DNA of 64,000 nt from Norana najaformis (GCA_964023275.1 OZ029916.1:32394587-32458586); one strand, 5' to 3'; shown: positions 1 to 11,889, counted from the first letter of the stretch. Numbers and translations are program-made. The notes: generated by a model not told the origin, from the letters alone.

Positions 1-746
1 ACATTGGCCTAAGTCACCCTTTAAGTTACTTGATTCTACTTTCTTTAACTTTCTCTTGCTGGTCCTGAACTCCTTAGCACAGACTTCTGCAACTTCCTAA
101 AATGCTATCCAGGCAGAGTTGCGTGGCTATGTCATCGAAAGCACACGATCCAGAGTCTTGTGACGATTAAAATGTGTTACTTTTATGAAAACGACAGTAG
201 ACGTAGCTACAGTTCTCCAGTCTAACTATACTGCGGGGGTTGCCCTTCTTGTAAATAACGCATTCAGGCAATGCGTCGTAATGCGTCTTGTCAAAATTGG
301 TTTTAGGCGCCCGTTATAAATTTGGTTGGTTGGTGTTAATTGTCATCGTGTTAAAACGTATTGATGGTGTTATCATGACGTTGACAATGACAGTTTAGAA
401 GCACATTGTCATTTTCTGTCAGATGTCAAATTGTCATTAGCATTTGACGTTCCTTTATGTGATGTTTATTTTGTAAGACATCATTTTGACAACAGTAGCA
501 TCATGACTCTTGCTACCTATCCTTGACGATATGAAAATGTTGATTCTATTACGGATGCAACTTACAAATACTAAATCTGATTGGAACATTTTCGATCCCA
601 CATTATGACATATTTCGAAAATTAAAAGGAATTCCCTGGCTGGGTCCATTATAAAGAATCTCAGTTGTCAACATAAAACCCACGTTTTGCAATCACAATG
701 CTAGCTATTTTCCGAACAGAAAGTTGTTTTAAAATACTCTCACAGT
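1..746. other. Intergenic, nothing recognised
   Basis: AT-rich sequence with no conserved reading frame, RNA gene or clear repeat that I can support. Short open frames here have no recognisable composition or splice context. Confidence 0.6.
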
Positions 747-1064
747 TTGCATGCTATTATATTTAATCAGCCAATTTACCTTTACAGTTGCTCGCCTCTC
801 AGTCCAAGAAATATTGTATGCGATCGCCTGACACACGGACTCATAGCGCCTAGAACAAAAGCAGCAGTCATATGGAGTCACGTAGCTTTCTCAGAAGCTG
901 CTCCAAGTTCTTTTTGCTCTGCAAGATCTTTAGTGTCATTTAGGTCAAGGCTTAAACTCATCTTTTCCAACTTGTTTACCCAACAAAGATTTCTGGAAAG
1001 ATTTACGTACCGAGACTATCTTTCGCTTGGAGGTACAAACTTACCTCTTCCAGTCTGTTTATGA
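747..1064 (+). mobile_element. Decayed LINE reverse-transcriptase C-terminal tail
   Basis: An open frame ending near 1064 carries a degraded form of the tail motif common to L2/CR1/Jockey-type LINE proteins: a PRTKA stretch, AFSEAAPSS where intact copies have AFSVAGPxLWNSLP, then SFRSRLKLIFSNLF in place of the usual SFKxxLKTHLF. The tail lies downstream of the reverse-transcriptase domain. It is an isolated 5'-truncated fragment, presumably dead. Clade assignment is uncertain. Confidence 0.5.
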
Positions 1065-1249
1065 TTCTTGATGTTCCTTGATCAGCAGCGCCTTTGCGAT
1101 GTTCTTAAAGGCTATATAGGCCCACATGTCCCGTGCCTGTATGCCTGTATGAGTCGGACTTAAGTTATTTGCCGATTAGCTTCTACGCCTGGACTAACAA
1201 ATCGGAGACTAAAGCACATGAGGTTATGTTTTACGCACGAGTTTTTCCA

Positions 1250-1860
1250 AAAATAACGTGGCTTTGTTGATTGCGCGTGCGCAAAACTATTTTGCAGGCG
1301 GCCAGATGCTAACACAAATTATATTAATATTTTATATTCTTTATAAATAATATGAAATAATTAGAAGAAATAACCCGTCCAGAGATTACTCCAATTCTTA
1401 ACCGATCTAAAGCCAGTCTTTAAAATATATAATGCATTTCTAACATATGTTAGTCTCCATTTATTCACTGTGTTATTTAATAAAATATGCGATGAGTCGA
1501 AGATGTGCGACTGAATGAAGTTGAGTGTTGCAATGTGTTAAATACATACAGTTCACTTCAAAGCTTAGCCACTCGTGGCCGCGAAAAACGAAATCATCAA
1601 GTTCATCGTCGAGAACGAGTCGAGGGGATCCCGACTGTACCTAAGCACACGTTGACGTCGAAAACTTCGTGGAATCGACGAATTATGACGGCCGCCATTT
1701 TGTTTACCTTCATTACGCTCGAGCTTGTCCACGTGCGCCTGGTTGTGAGGTGGGCTATTGTTAGTCCGGGCGTAATCTCGTCGTGGATACCGGGCCCAGT
1801 GCATAAATATGGGATCAGGATCAATGAAAGGGCGACGATTAAGACTTATAGACAAGAACT
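1250..1860. promoter_or_regulatory. CpG-rich block with NRF1-like and YY1-like sites
   Basis: This stretch is clearly richer in CpG than its AT-rich surroundings. It contains TGCGCGTGCGCA at 1272-1283, close to the palindromic NRF1 site, and GCCGCCATTTTG at 1691-1702, which matches the YY1 core. Reading frames stay open on both strands between about 1505 and 1888, which is what CpG-rich promoter DNA often gives, and I recognise no protein in them. It may be the promoter or first exon of a gene beyond the window or of a non-coding RNA. That is inference. Confidence 0.35.
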
Positions 1861-1899
1861 GTTATGCTGCAGAAGATGTTTGAGGTGAATAAGATGGGT

Positions 1900-4690
1900 T
1901 AGATGATTGTCTTAATAGCGTGTTTCGATACTAACGACTTAACATTTGAATATACGCTACTTGATTTCGCCCTTCATAGATATTCCAGTATTCATTCCAC
2001 TGTCAACTGTAGTGAATGCATTTTAGCAGATAGAAATTATTCAAATTATTTAAAGTTCAAAGCGCAGTTACAAGCTTATAAGCTTACATGAGTTCTTTTC
2101 AGAATCAACAACAGTAGGCCTACTTGTAAGACACAGGCAATAATTTCTCTGTCAAATCAGCAGAAATTAATATAAGTTTCAATTCTTTTAATTCAGCATA
2201 CATGAATACTTTTGTATCAACATCAGTACTTGTAAGCCATCAAAGACAAATATCGATTTCAATACTTCGCATGTGCTTTTCACTGCAGAAAACCTACTTG
2301 AATATCTTTACCTTTAAACAACAGTCACTCATATTTAGAAATTGATTTCTAGTTGATCCTAAACACGTTTCTATCTCTACAATGTGTATTTATGTTCATC
2401 CTTGTACCTGTACCACTCAGCGTGCATTAGAATTACCTAAACCGCTAAACAGTGCTTTATATACAAACAATATCACAAGCCGCTTCTGACTGGTTCGTTA
2501 ACAACAACATATCTACCTTTAAAATAATCAACAATCTAACTTTAAAATGCTTAACAATGTTAAAACGCAAACACGAGGCTGAAAAGGAGTAAGTCATCGC
2601 AGTAACATGAAAATGTTTACAACGATAGCAATGCTAATAACGTTTCATAAACACGCTATCACGCTGACAACATTAACATCCAATAAAGATGCTAACGCAA
2701 AATTGTTAAACGCAATGTTAACACAAATCGATAAGCTATTATAGTAAAAGCAAAATCATACAGTACAAACACCAGCCTAAAACTAATACTCTCACACAAG
2801 TCAAATAAATTCCCATGAAGTACACCGTATTAGCATATTACTCGTGTTCATCGTCTTACATACGAAGGCATCTTTTAACAAACCAATAAATTAAAATTGA
2901 GAAATCCTGGTTATTTTAACATTTTACCTCACAAATCAGTTTATAATATTAAAGCAAATACACTCTTGTTCTGTCGAGAACTCCACTGCCATGAAATCGA
3001 CAAACAATGAGTGTTCATATAAATGTTGTCTTGTTTAGAATGACGACCTTATAACTTATATCATTTACACTATGGTTCAAGTTTTATCGACCAATATTTG
3101 CCGTCATATTTTCAAGCTCACAATCAAATCAAGTTTCAAAACAATAGCATGTATGCCAATATTATGAATATTAAATACAATATACAGGGCTAAATAGTAA
3201 ATCGACCCATACAAAATGAGTCACGATGAAAATAGTTTCACAACATAGGCCTAAACACACATCAGAATATATTTGTGGACGGAACTTCATCACTGATAAG
3301 GGACTGCCATGGACTGTAGCCTACACAGACAGGGACATCTAATACTTTGCTACTTTGGCCGTAGCCTTTTTATCTATCAATTAAACGCAGCCTAAACAGC
3401 AACTAAATGCCATTATATTTCAATAAATAGACACACACTAAACAACAACTAAATGTCACAACTAATCACAAATGCCATTATATTTCAATAAATAAATGTT
3501 GGCTATTACATCAAGAATCTTTAAACTTTTCAAAACTCTGGTCAGACGTTTGAAAAGTTTTGGCGTAGGACTGAGCCGCTATTTACGTGCGTTCCCCACT
3601 TTAAACTGATTTGCTGGCTGTCAAAATGTTAACAATAATAGAAAAACACAATAAGTATGAAGGCCTGCATCCCTTTTGCCAATACGATAGCATCTATAGC
3701 CACACATCCTGCATAATTTTTCTCCCTTTTCGACACATGTAGGCCTATAGTTTGAAACAAAGACCAAAGGACAATACTGAATTAGCAACGGAGTAAACAT
3801 AACAGCGGAGGATGTTAGATTTCTGGCACGCTTACTGAACTGCACCGCCCTCTGCTGAATAACAGCACTAAACAGTCGGTAAGCAAACAGTGCTAAATAT
3901 CCTGTACTGATATATACAGAGCACAGTACATGTATTATGCACATATATATGCGCCTGGAGGAAACCGTGGCACCGTAGACGCTGTCAAAAGCCTTAAAGC
4001 AATCGATATAAGAGGGTCATTCTCTTCGATATGCGAGCGCGTCCTGACTTGCCCAAACTGGACGATAACGACAAACGAAGCAGACGCAGCTATATGGACG
4101 GCGAACATGTACACAGCCACCGACCGTCTTTTGAGGCGGAATCTGCCGATTATATATAATCTCATATGCACATGATATCATATATATGTGTATATATATG
4201 CATAGGGATGGCACGATTATATATTATATAAAGGCGAATGCGGTGAGAGTTTATATCGAGGCTTTGGTCTTGGCTCTTGAGGAGCTGCCGAGAAGCGATC
4301 GATGACTGCATATACCACCGCATATCTAAGAGACAAACACGCAAAGGCACACAAACAAACGTGCACACAATCAACAGCACGACTACGAATGGACGACAGT
4401 GAGAGCAGAGGGCACGATTATTCGCAGACAGCTCATGTCTGCATGCCCTACACGCACACTTATCTATGGCGACCGACCGAACGCACAGGTATACATAGAT
4501 CACACTCCGGCAAAGGCTTTCTGGCAATCGCAGACACTAGTGTGACTAGACTGTTCAACTGCAAAACATTTTTGTGGTAAATAAACGATACTGCATGTAG
4601 TCTACAATCATGCATGCAGGCGGTAATGTGGACTTTATCGCATATAACCAGTCACTTAACATATGCTTCTGAGAGGTACTTAAAAGGCGC
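1900..4690. other. AT-rich intergenic sequence
   Basis: No recognisable gene. A short direct repeat containing GCCATTATATTTCAATAAAT occurs near 3408-3428 and again near 3474-3494. Reading frames at 3.6-4.5 kb are open on both strands but show no domain or splice structure. Confidence 0.5.
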
Positions 4691-4694
4691 GAAA

Positions 4695-4920
4695 GTAAAT
4701 GTGTCTTGATAAATACATACGTACAGGATACACATACATTACCTATATGCATACATATGTACATACACACATATGTGTACATGCATAAATACATACGTTC
4801 AAGCATGTGTCATGAATAACACTAACAGTGATTATTTAGTTTACATTATAACATGCCTGCATATATGTATATATATATATATATATACAAATACATATAT
4901 AGATACATACACATATACTT
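4695..4920. repeat. Imperfect TACA/ACAT and TA microsatellites
   Basis: Imperfect tetranucleotide ATAC/ACAT repeats fill 4715-4800 and a TA run with ATAC units occupies 4860-4915. The translated frames are low-complexity Tyr/Ile/Cys/Met and are not genes. Confidence 0.8.
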
Positions 4921-5208
4921 TACACATTGTTCCTTAACAACTTATGTCTCACAGTCTGGATTGCTACTTCGGGAACGAGTCCTTGTTCTGCTAGAGTACG
5001 TTGAATTGAATCCCCATGTGGACGATATTTCTAAGATTTACATCTCGGGCTATAGGACGATCCCGTCACGGGACAAAAAGGGCGAGGCGCCCACTCAGTC
5101 AGACAGCGCTCACAATTACCATTAAAGAACCATGCATCTGGCAAAATTAATGCTGGTGACAGAAATGTGTAACAACTGAACAAGAATTTACCTAATCTAC
5201 CATATTTT

Positions 5209-5395
5209 ACCCTGTCGTAAATACTACAGACATGCACTGAAACAGAGCCTTCAAAACTGCCTTGTCCGGCTTTGTGTCATTCTCCATCATGAAAGCGTCA
5301 CAGACATCATGAACACCTTCCACCTTAACGCCATACTGTCTCCGTTGACTTTGTCTCTCCCGATTTCGATTTTTGTTTGGGGTGTACAGGAGCTA
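5209..5395 (-). other. Candidate exon of unknown identity
   Basis: On the minus strand a frame opens after an in-frame stop near 5395 and runs to a stop at 5207-5209. It contains a coding-looking stretch beginning YGVKVEGVHDVCDAFMMEND and continuing KPDKAVLKALFQCMS, with mixed charged and hydrophobic residues and no simple repeat. A possible acceptor (AGACAG before the YGVK codons) and a possible donor (AGGGTAAAAT, near the stop) are present. It lies 0.3 kb downstream of the SPMIP1 stop on the same strand, so it might be an exon of another gene. I do not recognise the family. Confidence 0.25.
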
Positions 5396-5529
5396 TTACC
5401 TAGAAAGCTGATCGAGGATTGGGCAGGAGGAATCCTTGTTTTATAAATTTAAATAGGAAACCTGGAAAACTTTTTGTTCATTGTCTATCTTGTAAATGGA
5501 CCTGTAGAATCCTAATACCACGCAGTTAC

Positions 5530-6144
5530 CTATTGAGTGGCCGGTACCTGCAAAGTGGTAATACCATTTCTGGTGTAAAACGTGTCTCCGATGAGCTTCT
5601 TGCGTCCGAACTCCGGTTTCTTGACGTCCTCCTTCTTAACCATATCGTTCATGTTCCACCCATACTCCCACGAACTCACGACCGGGAGACGGTACTTACT
5701 GTCTGGGCTGGGTACATTGCGCGCTCGCAGGTATTGGAGGCGTCCCTTGCCTTCCTTTGAGATGCCGTCGTACAGTTGATTTCTGACCAGCTGTTCTGGT
5801 GGTATCATTTCCACAAGGTCCTCGTCTTTCATCGTCGGCTCAACCTGGTAACGGTCGTCGAAGTTGCGTATGCGCTTGTGGTGGCTGACCGGCTGGTAGC
5901 GTTCCTTGAGCTTCAGCAGAGCCTCGGTCGGTTTCGGGCAGGCATCCTCGATCTTCTTTCGGAAAGCTTCGTGCTGCCGCGACACTGTGGTCGTTGAACC
6001 GAGGCCGGCAACAGTCGACGAATCGCCGCAGTTCATCTGGGCGCGGTTCTGCGAATGCCAGCGGAGCCGGGTTCCCGTTTCCTTGTTGCACAGCTCCTCC
6101 ATAAAGCGCTGACCTGCCGTGTCGAGTGGGAAGCTGCGCTGCAT
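5530..6144 (-). CDS. SPMIP1: Sperm microtubule inner protein 1 homologue (SPMIP1/ATP6V1FNB)
   Basis: A 204-residue open frame whose C-terminal half matches the vertebrate protein once called ATP6V1FNB. Recognisable blocks are LYDGISKEGKGRLQYL (vertebrate LYEGISHDFQGRYRYL), the KYRLPVVSSWEYGW block (vertebrate RYLFPITTSFTYGW) and the terminal FYTRNGITTL (vertebrate FFRKNGAFAL). The N-terminus MQRSFPLDTAGQRFMEEL also fits the family start, so I begin at that Met and not at the upstream ATG at 6213. A TTTTGTTTCAG acceptor places an exon boundary at 6165/6166, making the upstream frame intronic. In vertebrates the protein lies inside sperm axonemal doublet microtubules. Here the role is inferred from homology. 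The central part, about residues 45-100, is less conserved and charged. Confidence 0.85.
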   Translation of the reverse strand: MQRSFPLDTAGQRFMEELCNKETGTRLRWHSQNRAQMNCGDSSTVAGLGSTTTVSRQHEAFRKKIEDACPKPTEALLKLKERYQPVSHHKRIRNFDDRYQVEPTMKDEDLVEMIPPEQLVRNQLYDGISKEGKGRLQYLRARNVPSPDSKYRLPVVSSWEYGWNMNDMVKKEDVKKPEFGRKKLIGDTFYTRNGITTLQVPATQ

Positions 6145-6164
6145 TCTCTGCGACCGGGAACCGG

Positions 6165-6168
6165 ACTG
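6165..6168 (-). other. SPMIP1: Splice acceptor before the SPMIP1 coding exon
   Basis: On the minus strand the sequence reads CATTTTGTTTCAG and then the exon, 21 nt before the chosen ATG. It implies a spliced 5' UTR whose first exon I could not place. It also argues against the longer frame that starts at 6213. Confidence 0.55.
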
Positions 6169-6985
6169 AAACAAAATGGATTCACACCAGGCATGAATGA
6201 CGACAGAGGACAAGACTTGAGATATAAGACATCAGACGAAACCACGCCATGTATTAATAACAACGACAGATTAACAGACTCGAGACAACACAGCAGACGA
6301 AATCACGTGATGCATGGCGACAAAATTAGACCAGGTACTTAAGAACCGTTTGGTCTCAGACTGCTTGTGCCCTGGCCTTCGAAAACTCTGAGTCCGGAAT
6401 TCGTTGCCGATCCCTGGACCATAAAATGGGCGAAAAAAGTTATTCCAACTGTCCTGAATTACCTTGAGCTAAATGTAAACTTCAATAAATGTTGTGAATT
6501 TTAGTTTAAAGCATATGTTAACCACTGAGTTGATAAGCAGTTCATTGACTTGTGAACAGCAACTTCAAATCAATGTAGCTTCACAACACTCAAGTGCTAA
6601 AAAGATTCATGCGCCGAAGTCAATAGGTCAACTGAAAGTGGTCCTTTTTCTCTCTCTGCCTGACTCTTGGATCTTGAGTTGCAGGAGTTGCAGTATGTTA
6701 TGGGGGTCAAGAACGAAGTAGGCCTAATGCAGACAGACACAAAGCCCAAAGCTCGGAAGACAAACAATGAGAAATGTCGCTAATATTATTTACAATGGAA
6801 TGTCAACTTAAGTAGGCCTATACACAGCTGTTATATCGCAGTAATGCTAAAGCAGCGCGATATGAGCACATAATTATTTATTCGACCATGAACTTGCCCA
6901 AAATGTTCTTCCTGCTTGTGCTTCTTCTAGCAAACTTAGCCGCTAGATTACCTGTCATCTACTTCAGTTTTTATCACTCTAATCT

Positions 6986-8045
6986 ATTATAAGAACTTCT
7001 ATAGCGCCAATGTAATAATGCTCAAGGCATCATTCGATGGTCGCTGCTAAAAAAATCACTGTCCAAGTCAAATTCCATGGTGAGTCCGGGTCGAAAAGCC
7101 TAAGAGGAGTCCAGAAGACACAGAGACAGCCTACAGAGGAAATGAGTTCAGGAAGAGGTGAGTTTTTAGTCAAGGTCTGAAGGCCGAAACAGACTTTGCC
7201 GAGCGAACATTTGCCGGAAGAGAGTTACAGAGTCTAGGACCAGCGACAGAAAAGGCACGCCTTCCAAGAGCTGTTCTTGTCCAAGGAATAGTCAGATTTA
7301 CATAGCTAGAAGACCTGGTCGAGTAGAGATAAGTCTTGGGAGTTAGCATAGAGCGAAGATAGCGAGGTTGGCTGAAATGTAGAGTCTTGAATACAATTAG
7401 TCAAGTCTTGAAAAATATGCGCTTTTCTACGGACAAGCAATGCAACGCATTTAAGATTGGTGATATATGATCACATTTTGGAGTTTTAGTGATAGCTCTT
7501 GCCGCTGTCTCTCTCTGCCTGACTCTTGGATCTTGACCCGGAACCGAACCCTTTTGCCTATCGATTTTGTTTTGACTGAGCGCCTGTGAATAAGCTGGTC
7601 CCCGCGGCGCGGCTTTCGTTGGGCGCTGTAGAAATCTTGGGATTACGATTACGATTACGATTACGACTCTTTGAAGCTTCAACAAATTAGCTTTAGAAAC
7701 GCCAGTAAGAAGGGAGTTGCAGTAGTCGAGAGACTAGAGCATTAGCCAAACAAACCAGGGCAGAGAAGGGAATGTGGTACCTAATTTTACGGATATCACG
7801 AACGTGGTAGTGGGCAGACCTATATATAGAATTAATATGTTCATTGAATGACAGGTTGGAGTCAAATACAACACCCAAATTGCGGGTTGAACAGTTGGGT
7901 TGTACGACACAGATGCCTAGATTGACGGAAGTCAAAGAATTAAATTTAGTTGCTGTGAAGTTCCAAAAAGGAGACACTCAGTTTTGGATGGGTTTAAGAG
8001 CAATCCATTTTCTGCCATCCATGACTGAACTTGGTTTAAGACTCT
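6986..8045 (-). mobile_element. L2-like LINE 3' part, interrupted by another element
   Basis: Minus-strand frames give RNLGVVFDSNLSFNEHINSI, then ANALVSRL, KLQRV, ARAITKTPKCDHISPILNAL and VEKRIFFKT. These are successive blocks of the region after the reverse-transcriptase domain in L2/CR1-type LINEs. The 3' end is near 6986-7031 and reads, on the minus strand, GCCTTGAGCATTATTACATT and then GGCGCTATAGAAGT, a terminus seen several times in this window. The coding order is broken between KLQRV and ARAITKT by an element in the opposite orientation (about 7495-7680). Frames contain stops, so it is dead. Confidence 0.75.
7495..7680 (+). mobile_element. GATTAC-tailed LINE 3' end inserted in an older LINE
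   Basis: The sequence runs from CTCTGCCTGACTCTTGGATC through CCTATCGATTTTGTTTTGAC and TTGGGCGCTGTAGAAATC to a (GATTACG)n tail at 7649-7667. The same block recurs near 12.15, 34.0, 34.2, 54.3, 54.9 and 63.4 kb. Fuller copies carry the C-terminal LINE motif FHSKLKT-LF-RSY upstream of it, so this is the 3' terminus of a LINE family or a SINE that borrows that end. It splits the surrounding minus-strand LINE, so it inserted later. Confidence 0.7.
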
Positions 8046-8119
8046 AGTGTCAGAACAGAGTTGAGTCACTTGCCTTAAATGCAGACTGTGCAATTGAAAA
8101 CAAATTCATATTTTACATT

Positions 8120-8400
8120 TCATATTGTCGTAATACAGCATTTGTATAGCGCCTCGCATAACCTCTCAAAAGCGCTCTAAATTTATTAATTACTCATTTA
8201 TAAACCGGATGTCAACACAATTAGGCACTATATAATCCGATTACGTGATTCTTTTCTTGTACCTATACAGATGGGACGGATAGTTGAGTCAACTAGGAAA
8301 ATTTTCTATACCTGGAGTTGAACCTTGGGAAACTAAGTAACTGGCTTTCAATTTCACCTCATTGCATCTACACCAAACAGTGATGAAAAGCTGATGAGCC
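8120..8400. mobile_element. SINE/LINE 3'-end debris
   Basis: The stretch TTGTATAGCGCCTCGCATAA followed by CTCTCAAAAGCGCTC (about 8137-8178) is a LINE/SINE terminal hairpin-like segment, similar to ones at 28.78, 29.87, 35.67 and 46.57 kb. Just downstream, GGAGTTGAACCTTGGGAAAC (minus strand GTTTCCCAAGGTTCAACTCC) resembles a tRNA B box, so a decayed minus-strand tRNA-derived SINE may lie at 8296-8385. Boundaries are uncertain. Confidence 0.4.
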
Positions 8401-9880
8401 TACCTCCACAAATGCAATTTCACCATCAATACTGTCATCTAGTCGTTTAAGTTTTAAACCAAATTTAACTATTTTCGTATCACCAAATTCAAACGCAATG
8501 TGCCTAAATTTTACTTGTTCAAAATTAACGAAATCTTATATCCATATACTTAACAGAGGACGCTTTCTTCAGCTAGCGATGCAGAGACTGTGTGGGGATT
8601 ATAAATATAAAGGGCGACTATACGAATATGGGTATATATGTATCCACCCCATAATTACAAAACCATATGTACATAAGGTACATGTATATGATATTGTAAC
8701 TGAAGAGACTAATTTAGCGGGTCGGCTTACATCCCTACTGCCTGACTGGTCGAAGATGACATCCAGATGTCGATGGCCTTGATGTGCGGGCAAGTTGTAT
8801 GACCTGCATTCCATTAATTTTTCAGGGTTCTGTCAAACACTGCTATAGAACTGTGCCCTCTGGCGACCTGTGTGGCTTAAAGTCTGTATGTCCAACTGCC
8901 TGTGACTCAGTTCGCTTGGTCGACCTGCATATAATTATAAATACATATGTACTGTTGTAGTACATATTCATGTATCTGTCTTTTTGTCTGTCCGTTTGTC
9001 TACTTAAGCAAAAGTAGGCATAGACAGCAATACCTAGAGAGGTACAATCGGAAATTACGGACTGGGATTGTTTACTAAAGTCTTAAAGTGAAGAATTACA
9101 ACTTTTGACAGTTCAGAGCTGCCTTGTACCGTTTTTACAGCTAAAATATTGCCGGGGCCCGGGCCCCAGGGGCACCCATAGGATCGACGCCACTGCTTAT
9201 CTTACCTCTTGCCAAACCGTATCTTTACCTCCTTTCAATTCAGTTCCGTTCGTTTGTTCGAACAAATGCGCATTTTACATTTTCCTACAATAACTGAAAT
9301 GTCTGCATAAACGTTTACATAGGTAATGGTACTGGAGCAGTATAAATTCATAGTAAACAGAGCACAATGAAAGCGAATATGCAGAGGTTGTAACACCACA
9401 TACGTTACTCATGGTATAGGCCAATGAAGATAAAGAACACGTAGGCCTGCATAAGCAATTTAGTATAATGACAGAAAAATGTATGTATTTTGGTTTAAAT
9501 TCAGCAAGATTGTTTGCATTTTTATGTTTTCTGGAAGCTGATTCGGACTTCGGGAATCCTGGCTTCGAATCGAAAACATTCGCATCTTAGTCCTGCATTG
9601 GATACGTGAAAATTTGACTTTAACCGTGTATTTTAACAGTGAATTTGTTCACTCGATGCAAACAATGTAGAAAATGACAATGGAAGAGTGCCACACTTGA
9701 AGCGATACGTAAAATTGGATACCTGTATAACTATAATATCACATATCGTAGGAATATAATGTTCTGCAAAAGAACGAGGCGAATGAAATTTACAACTTAG
9801 TCCATTTAAGTCTAGCTGCCATTTTCTGTGAAGACAGGAATTAAAGCAGGTGCAATGGGTATCCACTGCCCCAAATAATT
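8400..9880. other. Intergenic, nothing recognised
   Basis: No gene-like frame with splice sites or a known motif. A GC-rich palindromic spot, GGGGCCCGGGCCCC, occurs at 9154-9167 in otherwise AT-rich DNA. Confidence 0.5.
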
Positions 9881-9884
9881 GCAC

Positions 9885-10010
9885 GATATTTACCTTAACT
9901 TACCTTGCCTTACCGAACCTTACTTTACCTTACCATAAGTTGAATTACCTTAATTTGCCTGATTTCACCTTGTATTTCAGTGCCTTACCTTACCTCACAC
10001 TGTATAACCT
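9885..10010 (+). repeat. Degenerate CCTTACCTTA minisatellite
   Basis: Repeated TTACCTT / CCTTACC words (ACCTTAACTTACCTTGCCTT and similar) over about 125 bp. The open frame through it is a low-complexity Leu/Tyr/Thr/Pro string and is not a gene. Confidence 0.7.
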
Positions 10011-10439
10011 CTGCCTTAGCTATTTTATCGTAGTACCACATCTGAATTTGAATATATCGGTTCTCTGGATTTAGCTTTTAGGCATAGTAAAATGTTTATG
10101 CTCTACGACTATCTTAAATACTAGCATAATTTAGGATATTTACCTGAACTTTAATATGGCGTCTTTCACGAACCTATCGAAAGCAGTTTATAAACAGTTA
10201 AACATTACATCCGATAATTGTCGTCGTTTATCCCTTCGCTTTACCTGTGATCTTTGAGATGATTAGCCCACAACCTGTGTCCTGCAGGTAGATTGGAATT
10301 AAGGTGTGCTGGCAATAAGACTGTCTGTCTGTGTATCTCTTACCGTATCAAGCGCCCAAGCATATCGAGCCACCAATTGAACCTCGTGTGTGCATAGTAG
10401 GCCTTTATAGAGAGCCAATCAAGCTGAGGCCTGCCTTAC

Positions 10440-11280
10440 CGCGTTTACATATGCACATAATAAGTGTTCCATATATATATATATAAATATATATATATAT
10501 AAATATATATATACGGTACACATAAATAGGCACCTAAACATCTATAAATTTACCATTTATATGTAAGACTTATGCATATATATAATATATACATATATAA
10601 AGCCATGTCAGCTGCGATATGCCCATATAGGATTTGCTTCGCCCGTTTTGTTCCACAGTTGTCGAGTCGATATTTCTGAAAGCACCAAGCTGTATAGGTA
10701 GGACTGCAGAGATGGGCCAATAGCTTTAAAGGCCACTCTGTCTCTGTATGTTCGCATAGCACCAAAGAACAGCATATCTAGACTCTTTAAAAATGTCTGA
10801 AGATAACAGACACTAACGTGGCTTGACCAGGCCGTTTGAATACGACACTGGAGAGTACGGCGAAGTTAGGCACCTGTGAATGACAGGCTATCTGGTGCCA
10901 ACTCAGCCCTCCATCTTTTCGGAGTTGGTAAATGATTGCCAACGCAAGAAGGGAGGTGTAAACGGTCTTGTTGCTGGACTGCTGTGGTTGTGTCTGTTGA
11001 AGGACTTTCAAGAACAAAGACTGAGGAGTTTTTTCTACTGACTAATGAGGCATATATACATCGCATGTTACCATTACCTTTGTTCAGACCTTACCTATCT
11101 GGTGCAATATGACATGAACACTGTGGACTGCATCCAGCTATCGTAATGCAGCATATTTTACCACAGTCTTCTTAAAAGCCGAATCAACAGATAACCACGT
11201 CAGTTTTAGGGTACAATGCAACGAATAAGACTATCATTGTGGAAAAGTGGGGCCAGCGTATGACAGCGATTCGTGTCTAC
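10440..11280. other. Intergenic with a TA-rich tract
   Basis: An imperfect TATA/AAATA tract occupies about 10472-10512. The rest holds no supported gene. Confidence 0.55.
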
Positions 11281-11284
11281 TAGT

Positions 11285-11405
11285 ACTAATACTATTATTA
11301 TTATCATCGTTATCATCATCATAAACAACAGCAACATCAACGTCATCATCATTATTATTAATTAGCATCTTCTATAGTGCCGGTGTATATTGCACAAGGC
11401 ACCAA
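11285..11405 (-). mobile_element. LINE 3' terminus with ATT/ATC-rich tail
   Basis: Read on the minus strand, 11402-11358 gives GGTGCCTTGTGCAATATACA and then CCGGCACTATAGAAGATGCT, followed by ATT/ATC-type repeats to about 11285. This is the same 3' end seen near 7.0, 40.8, 42.1 and 44.7 kb, with a different tail repeat. Only the terminus remains. Confidence 0.55.
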
Positions 11406-11889
11406 TACCAGTCCGTTATCAGATCAGTACCCAGAGGGTCAGTCCACTGACCTTCTGGGTAATGTCATGCATACAATCCATGACAAAATCCGCTTCTGTA
11501 GCCATATCAGTGTCTGGTATTGACAGACATTAGTCCGACTGAGTGAATGCTATAGAGAGCGATATGCTATAGGAAGTGCTTTATGTACTTGTAAAGAATA
11601 GGCCATCATAGGCAAGTAACCATGGAGCTGCTATGACAGGTCTAAAAGGCCTATAATGGCACCGGCCTATGGTCTGTGTATAGACCGATGTCTATGCCTA
11701 TCTGTGCGCGTGCGTCGGCAGTCTACCCCCATGCAGAGGCCTAGCGACAAAGACTAAGACTGCTTGTTATGAAGGTTGCGGATTCGCTTCGTGACCGAGA
11801 CGTGCTTTATTTGAATCTCGGGCTAGCACGGTCCGTACACTAAGATCTTCAATGATATAGCGTCCATTCAAACGGGCCGTGCTGGTAAA

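Noticed and set aside
6033-6263. Alternative frames across the SPMIP1 exon, including a longer start at 6213
   Set aside because: A good acceptor lies at 6165/6166, and the family N-terminus starts at the ATG at 6144.
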